This document shows positions 9,067 to 18,999 of a stretch of DNA of 64,000 nucleotides, in pieces. The translations under genes were made by a program, and so were the position numbers. The stretch's first letter is position 1; each line of letters begins with the position of its first letter. The notes under the pieces are model-generated. The model ran no database searches. It was not told the origin of the DNA and worked only from the letters and a program-made list of their open reading frames with translations. Origin of the DNA: Nostoc linckia z4 (lineage in GTDB: Bacteria > Cyanobacteriota > Cyanobacteriia > Cyanobacteriales > Nostocaceae); assembly GCF_002608075.1 (NCBI RefSeq), contig NZ_LAHA01000009.1, positions 62,001 through 126,000 of the forward strand, given 5' to 3'.

Positions 9067-10539
9067 TTATCTTCCGCCTACAGTAATAGAATCAACTTTG
9101 ATGTGTGGTTGTCCGACTGTGGTGTAAATACTGCCACTCACAGAACCACAAAAACCAGGGGCAATTTCTAAATCTTGGGAACACATGGAAATTTTATTCA
9201 TAATTTCTGTGGCTTCACCAATCAAAATTGCTCCTTTTAATGGCTTGGTAATTTTGCCATTTTCAATCAAATAAGCTTCATCAACACCAAAGTTAAATTG
9301 ACCTGTGGCACCAACGCTACCACCACCCATTTTTTTACAGTAAATGCCTTTATCAATAGAGGCAAATATATCTTCAATGGTGTAGTCGCCAGAATCAATA
9401 TAAGTATTACGCATCCGGCTAGCGGCGGCAAAGGTGTAGTTTTGGCGGCGTCCGCTTCCGGTTCTGGGGTGTCCGGTGAGTGTGGAACCTGTTCTATCCG
9501 CTAAAAAGTTTTTGAGAACGCCTTTTTCAATTAATAAGGTTCTTTGGGCGGGCATACCTTCGTCATCCATATCAATTGTTCCGAAGGCATTATCAGAACG
9601 TCCTTCATCCCAAGCTGTTAAACTTTCGTGGGCAATTTTTTCGCCTTTTTTATCAGCAAAGGGAGAGGTATTGCGTTCAATTTGAGTGGTTTCTAGGAGG
9701 TGTCCGCAGGCTTCGTGGAAGATTACGCCGCCAAAGTGATTGGCCATAATAATAGGATAAGTTCCTGATTCCACGTAATCTGCATAGAGCATTTTACCAG
9801 CGGATTCTGAGATTTTTTCAGCAGCTTGTTGATAATCCCAGGTTCTGAGGAAGTTGGCATCGCTAGTGTTACCGGCGCGATCGCCAATTGAGGTACGATT
9901 AGCACCATCGGCACACAACAAGTTAAAGCCTACTGATTGAGTGAGGCGGATGTCACGGGCAAAAGTACCATCGCTGGCGGCCACTAGAACTTCTTGCCAA
10001 TCTCGAAAATAACTAGCACGCCGTGATTGCACATGGCTGGCTTTTTGTTTCAGGTAAGCAGTGCCATCTAAAAGGACTTCTCCCATTTCGCGGATGGAAC
10101 TACACGCAGGTAACCAGGCATCTTTACCTCTTTTGCTGGCGTAATCTCTCAGTAATTCGAGGTTGATTTCTGGAATGAAGGAACTAGGTGCGGGTAAGTG
10201 TAACCCTAAAATCGAAAGACCTTTTTCTAAGGCTGCTTTCAAACCCGAAAAAGAAAGGTTATTGGTACTGACGTAGCAGTCGGCTTTACCGCGAAAGACT
10301 CTGACTCCCGCCCCTGTAGACAAACTCGGTGAAATGCTGGTGATGGCGTCGTCTTCTGCAAGAGAACTAATGTAGTTGCGGCGTTCTAAGAAGAATTCGA
10401 TGAAGTCAGCACCGGCGGCGCGTCCTAGTCCCAGGAGGGTAGCCAGTGGGGCTTCCCAGGTTTCATCGAAACGCTCTGGGGTGGAAGAATATTGTAGAGT
10501 GGGAAGTTGATTCGAGAGAAGTAGCGTACTTGTAAGCAT
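9067..10539 (-). CDS. tldD: TldD family zinc metalloprotease
   Basis: The 490-aa protein carries the TldD zinc motif HEACGH at residues 275-280 within [14 protein letters not shown], plus the glycine-rich [20 protein letters not shown] and the C-terminal [19 protein letters not shown] segment. TldD with TldE forms a heterodimeric peptidase whose active site lies inside a closed cavity and cleaves unfolded short peptides. Its substrates in cyanobacteria are not established. The partner gene follows downstream. The first 30 residues are less conserved, so the true start could be somewhat internal. Confidence 0.9.
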   Translation of the reverse strand: MLTSTLLLSNQLPTLQYSSTPERFDETWEAPLATLLGLGRAAGADFIEFFLERRNYISSLAEDDAITSISPSLSTGAGVRVFRGKADCYVSTNNLSFSGLKAALEKGLSILGLHLPAPSSFIPEINLELLRDYASKRGKDAWLPACSSIREMGEVLLDGTAYLKQKASHVQSRRASYFRDWQEVLVAASDGTFARDIRLTQSVGFNLLCADGANRTSIGDRAGNTSDANFLRTWDYQQAAEKISESAGKMLYADYVESGTYPIIMANHFGGVIFHEACGHLLETTQIERNTSPFADKKGEKIAHESLTAWDEGRSDNAFGTIDMDDEGMPAQRTLLIEKGVLKNFLADRTGSTLTGHPRTGSGRRQNYTFAAASRMRNTYIDSGDYTIEDIFASIDKGIYCKKMGGGSVGATGQFNFGVDEAYLIENGKITKPLKGAILIGEATEIMNKISMCSQDLEIAPGFCGSVSGSIYTTVGQPHIKVDSITVGGR

Positions 10540-10984
10540 GGGTAGCCTCGTCTGCTGGCGTAATTCAGAGGTTTGACTGAAAAATCCTGGTGTGTTCAGT
10601 CTAACAAATGAGGGAAAGCCACAGTTGGCAGTCAGGTAGTGTGGATTTCCCTCCTATTCAGGGATTTCCATTTAAATGATACGAGGAACCACAAAGGGCC
10701 CATAGACAGTTTCGTAGAGAAGTGGCTTCAGGCAGGGTAGAACACAAAGAAAGAAGAAACTATCAAAGGACGTACAAATGTATGTACGCCCCTTGAGGAG
10801 ATTATGGTTCAAATAAACGAGATGCACTTATTTATATTTAATTTGTACTTTTGTTCGCCAAAAGAGCTACAAAAATACCAACAGGTATGAAGTTACAATT
10901 GCTAATTAGGAATTATAATTCCTACAAAATATGTAATTTTCTTTGCTGATAAGTTTAATTGAATCCAGATGCTCCTCGTCAGGT
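10540..10984. other. Intergenic region upstream of tldD
   Basis: I see no gene. Short palindromes occur, such as GGCGTACATACATTTGTACGT-like pairing near 10770-10790 and an AATTAGGAATTATAATTCCTA-like inverted repeat near 10905-10923. The tldD promoter should lie near 10560-10700. Confidence 0.5.
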
Positions 10985-11809
10985 TTATTTACGATTTGCG
11001 ATTTTCAAAGGAATTTTCACTGTTTGTTGACCGTCAAAAGTTTGTTCTAAATTGGGGGCTGGTCTTGTGGAAGATATGTTTTTAAACAAAACATTGAGGG
11101 TACGAACAATGGTTTTCAGGACTTTCATTTTACTGGCAGTGGGCTTTTGATCGTATCTCAAAACCATTGGAATTTCTACTATTCTAGGTTTGAATACTTT
11201 AGCTTTGAGTAGTAAATCTATCATGCAAGCAAATCCGCTTTCTGTGAAAAGATTTTCACCATAATAGGCATCAAGTCTACTGAGCAAAGTACGGTTATAC
11301 AGTCTATAACCACAAGTGTAGTCTCTAACACCTGGTACGCGGGCTGCAATTCTAAATAGCCAGCTTGCTCCGTAGCTCATGAACTCTCTAAATTTTGATA
11401 AGCCGATGACTTTGGAGCCTTTGCGATATCTAGATGCGATGGCAATATCATAACCACCAGCGATGGTGGTATCATACATTTTAATTAACAATTCTGGTGG
11501 TTGAGTATCATCACAGTCCATAGCTGCTAAAAAATCACCTTCTTGAGAAATTTCTAAGAAAGTTGTGAAGCCTGTTTTAATTGCTTGACCTAAACCAGCA
11601 TTTTTGGAATGTTGTACTAATTTCAGCGATATGCCCAAGGATTGAGCTTCTGCTATGGCAGTGTCAGCAGTGCGATCGCTACTGCCATCATCAACTAAAA
11701 TCAGTTGGATGTTCATCTTCGAGATTTCCTGCAATGCCTGAAATCTTTTGAACAATGGTGGAATTGATTCTTCTTCGTTGTATGCGGGTAAAAGAACAAA
11801 AAGACTCAT
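10985..11809 (-). CDS. Family 2 glycosyltransferase (dolichol-phosphate-mannose-synthase-like)
   Basis: The 274-aa protein is a GT-A fold family 2 enzyme: N-terminal LLPAYNEEESIPPL, nucleotide-sugar residues VDDGSSDRT near 41-49, the metal-binding region AAMDCDDTQPPELL near 95-108, and GYRLYN near 178. No C-terminal membrane helices are visible, so it looks like the soluble DPM1 type that transfers a sugar to a polyprenyl phosphate. It is the last gene of a four-gene minus-strand cluster with an FAD enzyme and two SMR-like proteins. That company suggests the lipid-linked sugar is then flipped across a membrane. The sugar and final acceptor cannot be told from the sequence. Confidence 0.85.
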   Translation of the reverse strand: MSLFVLLPAYNEEESIPPLFKRFQALQEISKMNIQLILVDDGSSDRTADTAIAEAQSLGISLKLVQHSKNAGLGQAIKTGFTTFLEISQEGDFLAAMDCDDTQPPELLIKMYDTTIAGGYDIAIASRYRKGSKVIGLSKFREFMSYGASWLFRIAARVPGVRDYTCGYRLYNRTLLSRLDAYYGENLFTESGFACMIDLLLKAKVFKPRIVEIPMVLRYDQKPTASKMKVLKTIVRTLNVLFKNISSTRPAPNLEQTFDGQQTVKIPLKIANRK

Positions 11810-11849
11810 AAATGCCTCGTGTAATTTGGAAAATACCAGTACTGAGATT

Positions 11850-13154
11850 TTAAGAATTTAGTAATGTTGATTTTTTGAGGAATTCATCAACGTGTCTGAC
11901 CACTGCGTTGTTGTTGACGCTATCATTCACGAACTGTGATGTATTCACAACAAAAAAATCAGCATTTTCTGTGCTTACCTTGGGAACAAGACTTGAGTAG
12001 TTTAAAACTTGTAGCGGCTGTACTTTAATCGCTCTATTTATGTGTGCTGCTACGATGTCATCTTGTTTGAGTTCTGGGAACATCAAACGTATTCCTTGGA
12101 AAAATAATTGTCGCAATTCTTCTTCTGGCTGTTTTAACAAGGGATCGGTAGAAAGTATATATTTTGGTAGGAATGTCATGTGATATCCTGCCGTTTCTTC
12201 CAATGAAACTAAGTTACTCATACCGATAACTCCAGTAAAAGGAATATTTCTATCGGCAATATTAACTACATAATAAGGAATTAAAGGCTTGCGGGTAATT
12301 AGTGTCATGCAAATTACACCAAGGTACTCTACTGTTTCACGAGTTTGGGAAACTTTCACTAGGTCATTTGCAACAACCTGTTGCAGGACATTAACTGGGC
12401 CAGTAAATATGACCTTATCAAAATGTTCTTTTTTACCTTGAGATTCTACCCAGATTCCACCTTCTTGAGCAGGTGCAATATACTCCACCGCAGTACTTGT
12501 ACGAATCTCACCTCCAGTCGCCTTAATTAATTCTTCTAAACGGTCTATTACAGTTTTATAACCGCCAGAAACATAACCAAGTTGTTCTTTACTCAATGAA
12601 GAATCCCGCGCTGAAAATAATCTTCTAATGTAAGCCCAAATAAAAACAGCTGAGATTCGTTTATAATTCTCTCCTAATTTTGATAGAAGCAAGGGTTTCC
12701 AAAGCTTTTCGTATGTATTTCTCCCACCCAGTTTTAACAGCCAATCTTCAACTAAAATCTTTTCTAAACTCTGCCAATTAGTGATGCGCGAGCCGTATAA
12801 AAGAGTAAAGGCTAATCTAATTTTTCCCATCAACCCAAACAAAGGGAAGCGTAGAAATTCTATAGCATTACTGATAGAATAAAATTTCTTATTATCATAA
12901 AATCCTGTTAAACTACGATGCCAACGTAGTTTATCTCCAAGACCAATATCTCTAATAAAATTTATTAAATAAGTATCAGAAGGTAAAATAACGTGATAAA
13001 AACGATCCCAGGTAAATAACCCGTAATCATGATAGGTGGTAAGTCCACCAAGTTGATTGTTATTATCAAAAACAGTTACTATATTTCCTTGGTGTGAAAG
13101 ACGTTGGGCTAATACTAGGCCAGTTATTCCTCCGCCAATGATGCCTATTTTCAT
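11850..13154 (-). CDS. NAD(P)/FAD-dependent oxidoreductase, amine-oxidase/UDP-galactopyranose-mutase-like
   Basis: The 434-aa protein begins with a dinucleotide-binding motif, MKIGIIGGGITGLVLAQRL, then an acidic residue ending strand two (VFDNNN) and LGGLTTYHDYG, as in the amino-oxidase/protoporphyrinogen-oxidase superfamily. FITGP-like and C-terminal NTSQFVNDSVNNNAVVRH segments match flavoprotein desaturases and glf-like enzymes found in sugar clusters. It lies 40 bp upstream of the glycosyltransferase and about 75 bp downstream of an SMR-like gene. A role in modifying a lipid-linked sugar or its polyprenyl carrier is inferred from context only. Confidence 0.8.
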   Translation of the reverse strand: MKIGIIGGGITGLVLAQRLSHQGNIVTVFDNNNQLGGLTTYHDYGLFTWDRFYHVILPSDTYLINFIRDIGLGDKLRWHRSLTGFYDNKKFYSISNAIEFLRFPLFGLMGKIRLAFTLLYGSRITNWQSLEKILVEDWLLKLGGRNTYEKLWKPLLLSKLGENYKRISAVFIWAYIRRLFSARDSSLSKEQLGYVSGGYKTVIDRLEELIKATGGEIRTSTAVEYIAPAQEGGIWVESQGKKEHFDKVIFTGPVNVLQQVVANDLVKVSQTRETVEYLGVICMTLITRKPLIPYYVVNIADRNIPFTGVIGMSNLVSLEETAGYHMTFLPKYILSTDPLLKQPEEELRQLFFQGIRLMFPELKQDDIVAAHINRAIKVQPLQVLNYSSLVPKVSTENADFFVVNTSQFVNDSVNNNAVVRHVDEFLKKSTLLNS

Positions 13155-13229
13155 AAACTTAAATTTTTCTAGGGAATGTTGTTCAAATTTATCTTTCGAC
13201 TTTGTTAACGTTGACAGTTAATTGAGCTA

Positions 13230-13586
13230 TCAATGTACAACAAGAATTACACCAGTGATAATAATTGAAATTCCTAGCCACTGGCTCAATACGACCTTCT
13301 CTCTGAGAAGATAGTAAGAAGCAATAGGTATAAGTGCGTACATTAATCCCAAAACTGGAAATGCTTGGCTCAAAGGAACTGTCCGCAAAACATAAAGCCA
13401 CAATAGTGTCATGAAACCGTAGCAAATGAACCAAATTGCAAAATAGCGAGAAAATATCAAATTGCGGATGGATGCGCTTCCTTCTTTGTTAGAGTTGGTT
13501 ATGTAAAGCCCGTACTTTAGCGATACATTAGCCACTGTTCCAAACAAAACTACAAGCATTAAATTTAGCGAGTTAATGATGTCCAT
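13230..13586 (-). CDS. SMR/EamA-like four-helix membrane protein (ArnE/ArnF-like), second of pair
   Basis: The 118-aa protein has four hydrophobic helices. The third carries LRTVPLSQAFPVLGLMYALIP, the SMR/EamA half-motif with conserved Pro and Ser; the fourth is LSQWLGISIIITGVIL. ArnE and ArnF of Gram-negative bacteria are such half-size proteins and act as a heterodimer flipping undecaprenyl-phosphate-sugar. It lies 35 bp after the first SMR gene, so the two are probably co-transcribed and may heterodimerise. Multidrug export is the alternative, less likely next to a DPM1-like glycosyltransferase. Confidence 0.8.
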   Translation of the reverse strand: MDIINSLNLMLVVLFGTVANVSLKYGLYITNSNKEGSASIRNLIFSRYFAIWFICYGFMTLLWLYVLRTVPLSQAFPVLGLMYALIPIASYYLLREKVVLSQWLGISIIITGVILVVH

Positions 13587-13621
13587 TTTTTAATACTTGA
13601 TTTCGATAAATTACTATAAAA

Positions 13622-14005
13622 TTATTGGGATTTTTTTATAGGAATAACCACTAGAAGAACACCAGCAAAAATAGTGAGTACTCCTATTATTCTAGTTATT
13701 GTAATTACTTCATTAAAAAAATAATACGAGCCTAAAAGTATGCCGACGTAATTTAAGCTAGTTACCGGATAGGCAATACTTAATTTGACGTTGCGTAAAG
13801 CTAATATCCAAGTGACTATTGCTAAACAATAGACAGTTATAGATAATGCTAATTGTTGAAGAAATTCCCAATTTAATAGTCCTTGATGGCTATTGGTCAT
13901 GGTATGCTTCATCAACAATTGCCCGGAAATACTAAATAAAATGCTAACAAGTAAGATAATATACGATGTTATTTGAAAGCGAGAATTTTGTAATATAGAT
14001 TTCAT
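13622..14005 (-). CDS. SMR/EamA-like four-helix membrane protein (ArnE/ArnF-like), first of pair
   Basis: The 127-aa protein has four predicted membrane helices, with ALRNVKLSIAYPVTSLNYVGI in the third and ITRIIGVLTIFAGVLL in the fourth, matching its neighbour's layout. The N-terminal 12 residues are polar. It is the first gene of the minus-strand cluster; no strong Shine-Dalgarno is apparent. The pair arrangement (two unequal SMR halves in tandem) is typical of obligate heterodimers of this superfamily. Function is inferred to be flipping of a lipid-linked sugar. Confidence 0.8.
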   Translation of the reverse strand: MKSILQNSRFQITSYIILLVSILFSISGQLLMKHTMTNSHQGLLNWEFLQQLALSITVYCLAIVTWILALRNVKLSIAYPVTSLNYVGILLGSYYFFNEVITITRIIGVLTIFAGVLLVVIPIKKSQ

Positions 14006-16047
14006 AATAGATTTACCTCAATGGTAATAATAAGTATGAACTTAAAAATTTTGCATTTCGGTCACGCCTTCTCAAAAATTTGAACTCTCACTTCAGCAAA
14101 TAGCAAATAGAATTTAGAGAGTTATGAAGGGACTGAGATCAAAATGACCATTGAAGTTCATGTCCTAAAAGTTTAAAACCAAATAATGTTGACTTTGGAT
14201 ATCAGACACTTGCTGTATCAAGCCACCTAGTTATACTTCCGGACTATTATTAGACAAAGGTCACATAGTATATGAAGTACACTAAAAATTTGTCCTAGAT
14301 TGAGTTTACCAATTGGCGATCGCTAAGCTTGGAGAGGATACTCATTCTTAACATTTAAGCCAGTAAACACAGATTGCCAAAATTTTTATCAATCCATTGA
14401 TTAAGTTTCATCAGTTGTAGGTATCTTCTTGTAGAAATTTAGTTGAATACACCACTGAAATTGTCAACCGATTAACTTTATATTTCAGAACTTACTTAAA
14501 TTAATAATTGTCTTCAATTTGCTTGTTAGTGGAGAGTTTATTAATTTTTCCTTCGTCTATATAAACTATCTTTAAACTCACAGATATAGTTGTGAGTTAG
14601 GCTGGAAACTAATTCGCTGAATTTGCTTACTTGCTTTATTTGGACATTTAATAGAATATTTAGCAAAATTTCTTAGGCTCTAGAGCAGTATCTTAAAATA
14701 GATGGGTTTCTTTAGAGTTTTATCGCAACTTTACTTAATATCCTAAGTCAAGCTTTGATGATAGTAGAGGTTAGTCTAAAGCTAGACTATGGTCGGCGGA
14801 AATAATTGCAGTTCGCAGATGTTGAAATTGATGGCAGTATTTTTACATTGTGAGTATTGCCTTTGATTGATTTTAGTTGATTTTTATGGATTACTACATA
14901 TAGTTTTAACTAGAGTTGTTTCTCAAAAGTTATTGCTACATGTAATTACTTACTAGAATACCACGAGAAAAGAATGTTGCAAATTTATCGCCATACTTCA
15001 TGAAAAATTTACTTGCTGAAAATCTGCTTAAACAAAAACTTCATAAAATAGACAGTATATTCTTTATAAATTTTTACTTGCTAAATTATGTATATTTCTT
15101 GGCTTTTGACTGTCGAAACTTGTATAAAAGGCAATTCCACATCAAAAATTTACCTTGCCAAAATCTATCTAAACAAAAACTTTATACACTAGACCAGCTT
15201 GAAGAATGTAATACGCAGTAGGATAAAAAAACCTTTTGACTATTGGTAGTGGGTTACATCAGGAATTTACCTCAAATCAACCATAGTACATGGCACATTG
15301 GAAGCAAGAGAAATTTTTATTTGTGAGTCCAGATCGCAGAGTCTTGTCAAAGTGCTAAGGAAAAAAGCAAAATAATCAACTTTAGAATAAACCGCGTAGA
15401 TCTATTTGCTATGTAAATTTTGATTTCTTCAAAACTGTATATTTATAAGACGCTTTTTCGGTAATACATTTGCAGAAATTAAAAGTTATGTTCAAAGATA
15501 AATAAATTATAAAGCCTAAAGTTTATTTTACTAAAGCAGAATTTCAATTCCAGCGATCGCCAAAGTAATGGCTAAAACATAGAATTAAAAGATACTAGTT
15601 TCTAGAAAAAAATACACAGACAAAAATCATTAATTGAATTGTTTTTTCTTCAATTTTAACAATTCACTAATTGAAATATTTCAATTTCAGATTAATAGGT
15701 AGTTAATTTATATACAAAATGAACGGGAAAAGCGTACTTAAGACTCAATCTTCCAGTGCAATTTGATACTATTAACTATTCTAACTAAAGCCTCAAAATA
15801 GAGATATTACTTCTCCATCATCAGGTTAATATGATGGAGAGAAGAATGAGCTACTTTGTTAGAAAATTTTATATTTGAAAAGCAAGTCCAAAGTCATCAA
15901 ACCCATGACTAAGGGCACAAAACCCGCTTGGAGGCTTGATTTGATTAACTGTCTGAATAATTGGCAGTATTTTAAAGTTGACAAAAATTTAATTATTGTT
16001 GCTTTATGTCGTTTAGTTTCTCCAGGTACTTTTTATGTCAGTGGAGT
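14006..16047. other. Two-kilobase AT-rich region without a convincing gene
   Basis: No ORF here has coding character on either strand. It contains two HIP1 palindromes (near 14316 and 15554), a diverged direct repeat (14991-15200), and an inverted repeat near 15640-15690 built from ATTGAATTG and CAATTCACTAATTG-type sequences. It may contain long leaders, an unrecognised RNA, or remains of genes decayed beyond recognition. Confidence 0.5.
14991..15200. repeat. Diverged direct repeat, two units about 140 bp apart
   Basis: The unit around 14995-15055 (AAAAATTTACTTGC then TAAACAAAAACTTCATA) recurs around 15138-15197 (AAAAATTTACCTTGCC then TAAACAAAAACTTTATA), by eye about 75-80% identical over some 55 bp. 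A 73-codon ORF crosses both, which explains its internally repeated protein; I do not regard it as a gene. Confidence 0.6.
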
Positions 16048-16263
16048 CTATTTTAAGCCATTTTGTTGCAACAGCTTGTTAGTAATAATAAAAACAATGA
16101 TTAACAATCCAAACTGAATCTGCCAGGGTGCTAAGACTAAACTCAAAATCAAGCTGATAACTGCAAAAACACCCGCGAGATATGCGATTTCATCAGTACT
16201 TTTTTTAATTATGTAGCCAGTAGCTATAGCAGTGCATAGTGGTATCAGGAAAAACAAAGCCAT
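16048..16263 (-). CDS. Small membrane protein of unknown function (two hydrophobic segments)
   Basis: Starting from the ATG at 16263 the product is 71 aa, MALFFLIPLCTAIA first. It has one hydrophobic helix at about residues 2-18 and a long hydrophobic stretch at about 27-65 that can form two more, with KKSTDE between. AGGTG lies about 6 nt before this ATG, so I prefer it to a TTG two codons upstream. The plus-strand ORF overlapping its end (15875-16117) has no such character. I do not recognise the family. Confidence 0.6.
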   Translation of the reverse strand: MALFFLIPLCTAIATGYIIKKSTDEIAYLAGVFAVISLILSLVLAPWQIQFGLLIIVFIITNKLLQQNGLK

Positions 16264-16573
16264 TGTCAATCACCTATGGACTACAAATTGTGGTGTTTAT
16301 GAAAAGATAAAAATGTTTTTGGAATTGTGGTTAATTTTACATCCAAGAAGGTTTTAGCCACAACAGTCTATCGATATAAATCTTATCAAAAATCAAGATT
16401 ATGCAATTCTTTATTTTACACCTTCATAGGGCAATGGACAGTCACAGGCTGAGGTGATGGTGCTTCTCAAACAAAGGAGTTATCTGGTAAATTAGCTTAA
16501 AACTTTGGACTGGTTTGATGAAAACGTTTTAGCATATTAGCTTTAGGAGTAGGATTTTCAACTGAAAGATTCG
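16264..16573. other. Intergenic region upstream of tex
   Basis: This gap between the divergent small membrane protein gene and tex should hold both promoters. I see no ORF and no strong repeat. Confidence 0.5.
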
Positions 16574-18733
16574 ATGCTGAACATTCCTCAATTACTGGCA
16601 ACTGAATTAAACCTCAAACCCCATCAGGTGCAAAACGCCTTAGAACTTTTGGCGGAAGGTGCAACCATTCCGTTCATTGCGCGTTACCGTAAAGAGCGCA
16701 CTGATGAGATGAATGAAGTGCAACTTCGAGAACTGGCCGATAGATATACTTATTTAACAGAACTGGAAGAACGTAAGTCTGTAATTCTCAATGCGATCGC
16801 TGAACAAGGTAAACTTACAGACGAACTCAAAACGAAAATCACGTCTTGTTTACAAAAAACAGAACTTGAAGATCTATATTTACCCTATCGACCAAAGCGA
16901 CGCACCCGCGCCACCATCGCCAGGGAAAAAGGACTCGAACCCTTAGCGGAGTTCATCAAATCTTTAAATGTTAAAAATGCTATGAACGCTTCCCTGGAGG
17001 AAGCAGCAGCTAAGTATATTTCCGCAGCCAAGGAAGTAAAAACAGCAGCAGAAGCGCTCAAAGGTGCATCTGACATCTTAGCGGAAGAAGTCGCTGAAAA
17101 AGCCGAATTACGCGCACACATCCGCGATTATTTCCTCGAAGAAGGAGTGTTTGTCTCCCGCATCAAAGATGATTATCCCGAAGGTACAACCAAGTTTGAG
17201 ATGTACCGAAATTATCAAATCAAGGTCAAAAATATTGCACCCCACAATATGCTGGCCTTGTGTCGAGGTGAAGCAGAGAAAGTATTAAGCTTTGAAATTG
17301 CTTTTGATGAAGATACGGTACTTTATTATCTGGAATCTCAAGAAATTAAAACTAAAGTCAAAACAATTCGGGATTTTTACCAAGGGATGTTAAAGGATGC
17401 ATTTAACCGTTTGATGAAAATCTCTCTAATGGGAGAGGTAATTTCGGAGAAAAAAACCTACGCAGATATAGAATCAATCAAGACGTTTGAAGCAAATCTG
17501 CGGGAGTTGTTGTTGTCTGCACCAGCAGGAATGAAACCAACCCTAGCCATCGATCCTGGATTTAGAACTGGGTGTAAAGTTGTAGTCCTCGACGAAACAG
17601 GGAAATTTTTGGAATACCAAGCGATATTTCCTCACCAAGCAGCGGAACAAAGGCTCAAAGCTGCACAAACACTCAAAAATTTGATTGAAAAATACAAAAT
17701 TGAATTAATCGCCATTGGTAATGGTACGGCGTCCCGCGAAACAGAGGAGTTTGTCTCGGAAGTCTTACAAAAAATAGAACGCAAACCAGTAAAAGTCATA
17801 GTCAACGAATCTGGTGCATCTATATATTCTGCTAGTAAAGTGGCGTTGGAAGAATTTCCTGATTTAGATATTACCGTGCGTGGAGCAATTAGTATCGGCA
17901 GGCGTTTGCAAGACCCCTTGGCGGAACTAGTGAAAATCGATCCCAAATCCATTGGTGTGGGACAATATCAGCACGATGTCGATCAAAAGTTGTTGAAAAA
18001 GAAATTGGAGGAAACCGTAGAAAGCTGTGTTAACTACGTAGGTGTAGACTTAAATACCGCTTCTAAAGAACTCTTAACTTCCGTCTCTGGAATTACCCCA
18101 ACAGTGGCGAATAATATTGTCGCCCATCGCAACCAACATGGAGCCTTTAAAAATCGCCGCCAACTGTTGAAGGTTGCAAAATTGGGGCCGAAAGCCTTTG
18201 AACAAGCAGCCGGTTTTCTGCGAATTCGCGGTGGTGACAACCCATTGGATAATACAGCAGTGCATCCAGAAAGTTATGCTGTAGTCGAGGCGATGGCATC
18301 TGATTTAAATGTGCCATTAAACCAAGTGACGCAAATAGCCGAAAAACTTAAAAAAACTAACCTGAAAAAATACGTAAGCGATACCGTCGGCGAACCCACA
18401 CTGCGCGATATCCTCAGCGAACTCGAAAAACCAGGTAGAGACCCCCGTGCTGAGTTTAAGTACGCCACCTTTAAAGAAGGAATTAAGGAAATTACCGACT
18501 TAAAAGAAGGAATGGAACTAGAGGGAATCATCACCAATGTTGCCAACTTCGGTGCTTTCGTTGATATCGGCGTACATCAAGACGGTTTGGTGCATATTTC
18601 CCAACTGGCCGACCGATTCATAGACGATCCCAAGAAAGTTGTCAAGGTGGGACAAGTTGTGAAAGTGCGAGTACTAGAAGTCAACGAGAAATTAAAGCGA
18701 ATTAGTTTGTCGATGAAAGCAGTTAAGCAGTAA
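16574..18733 (+). CDS. tex: Tex-like transcription accessory protein, S1 RNA-binding
   Basis: The 719-aa protein matches Tex: N-terminal Tex_N domain beginning LLATELNLKPHQVQNALELL and PFIARYRKERTDEMNE, a YqgF/RNase H-like domain near 325-450 (TLAIDPGFRTGCKVVVLDE), helix-hairpin-helix segments near 490-570 (GVDLNTASKELLTSVSGI), and a C-terminal S1 domain near 640-715 (GAFVDIGVHQDGLVHISQL). Tex proteins bind single-stranded nucleic acid and the transcription machinery and are widely conserved. Length is normal. It appears to be a single-gene unit. Confidence 0.95.
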   Translation: MLNIPQLLATELNLKPHQVQNALELLAEGATIPFIARYRKERTDEMNEVQLRELADRYTYLTELEERKSVILNAIAEQGKLTDELKTKITSCLQKTELEDLYLPYRPKRRTRATIAREKGLEPLAEFIKSLNVKNAMNASLEEAAAKYISAAKEVKTAAEALKGASDILAEEVAEKAELRAHIRDYFLEEGVFVSRIKDDYPEGTTKFEMYRNYQIKVKNIAPHNMLALCRGEAEKVLSFEIAFDEDTVLYYLESQEIKTKVKTIRDFYQGMLKDAFNRLMKISLMGEVISEKKTYADIESIKTFEANLRELLLSAPAGMKPTLAIDPGFRTGCKVVVLDETGKFLEYQAIFPHQAAEQRLKAAQTLKNLIEKYKIELIAIGNGTASRETEEFVSEVLQKIERKPVKVIVNESGASIYSASKVALEEFPDLDITVRGAISIGRRLQDPLAELVKIDPKSIGVGQYQHDVDQKLLKKKLEETVESCVNYVGVDLNTASKELLTSVSGITPTVANNIVAHRNQHGAFKNRRQLLKVAKLGPKAFEQAAGFLRIRGGDNPLDNTAVHPESYAVVEAMASDLNVPLNQVTQIAEKLKKTNLKKYVSDTVGEPTLRDILSELEKPGRDPRAEFKYATFKEGIKEITDLKEGMELEGIITNVANFGAFVDIGVHQDGLVHISQLADRFIDDPKKVVKVGQVVKVRVLEVNEKLKRISLSMKAVKQ

Positions 18734-18784
18734 ATTTCAGCATAATTCCTAATTTCAATTGGGAATTAGAAATTATAAGAGGTT

Positions 18785-18964
18785 ATTTATAAAGTGAAAA
18801 TAAAATTAATGTAGTGGACTGACAAACCTTAAATGTTGCAATAGATTTTATTGTGGGATGGGTGTCCTCACCCGTCCAGGCGGGCAGGATGCCCACCCCA
18901 CAAGAGTTTACTAATGCACTATCTTAACCTTGCCACCCCACTACTTAAGATTTACTTTATAAAT
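18785..18964. mobile_element. MITE-like element, copy 1, directly upstream of the ferredoxin gene
   Basis: The element starts ATTTATAAAGTGAA and ends with the inverted counterpart ACTTTATAAAT; inside lie a second inverted pair, GTAGTGGACTGACA against TGCCACCCCACTAC, and a central palindromic part (GTGGGATGGGTGTCC / GGATGCCCACCCCAC). A second copy at 51759-51944 shares the core almost base for base. It has no coding capacity. It ends 35 bp before the ferredoxin ATG, so it must affect that promoter or leader. Confidence 0.75.
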
Positions 18965-18999
18965 GGTCTCTAAATAGGCGTTCAAATTAGAAATAACAG

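Noticed and set aside
15000-15221. 73-codon plus-strand ORF with internal repetition (KNLLAENLLKQKL, KNLPCQNLSKQKL)
   Set aside because: The repetition comes from a non-coding direct repeat in AT-rich DNA, and there is no ribosome site or coding-like composition.
15875-16117. 80-codon plus-strand ORF
   Set aside because: It overlaps the better minus-strand membrane protein and shows no protein-like pattern.
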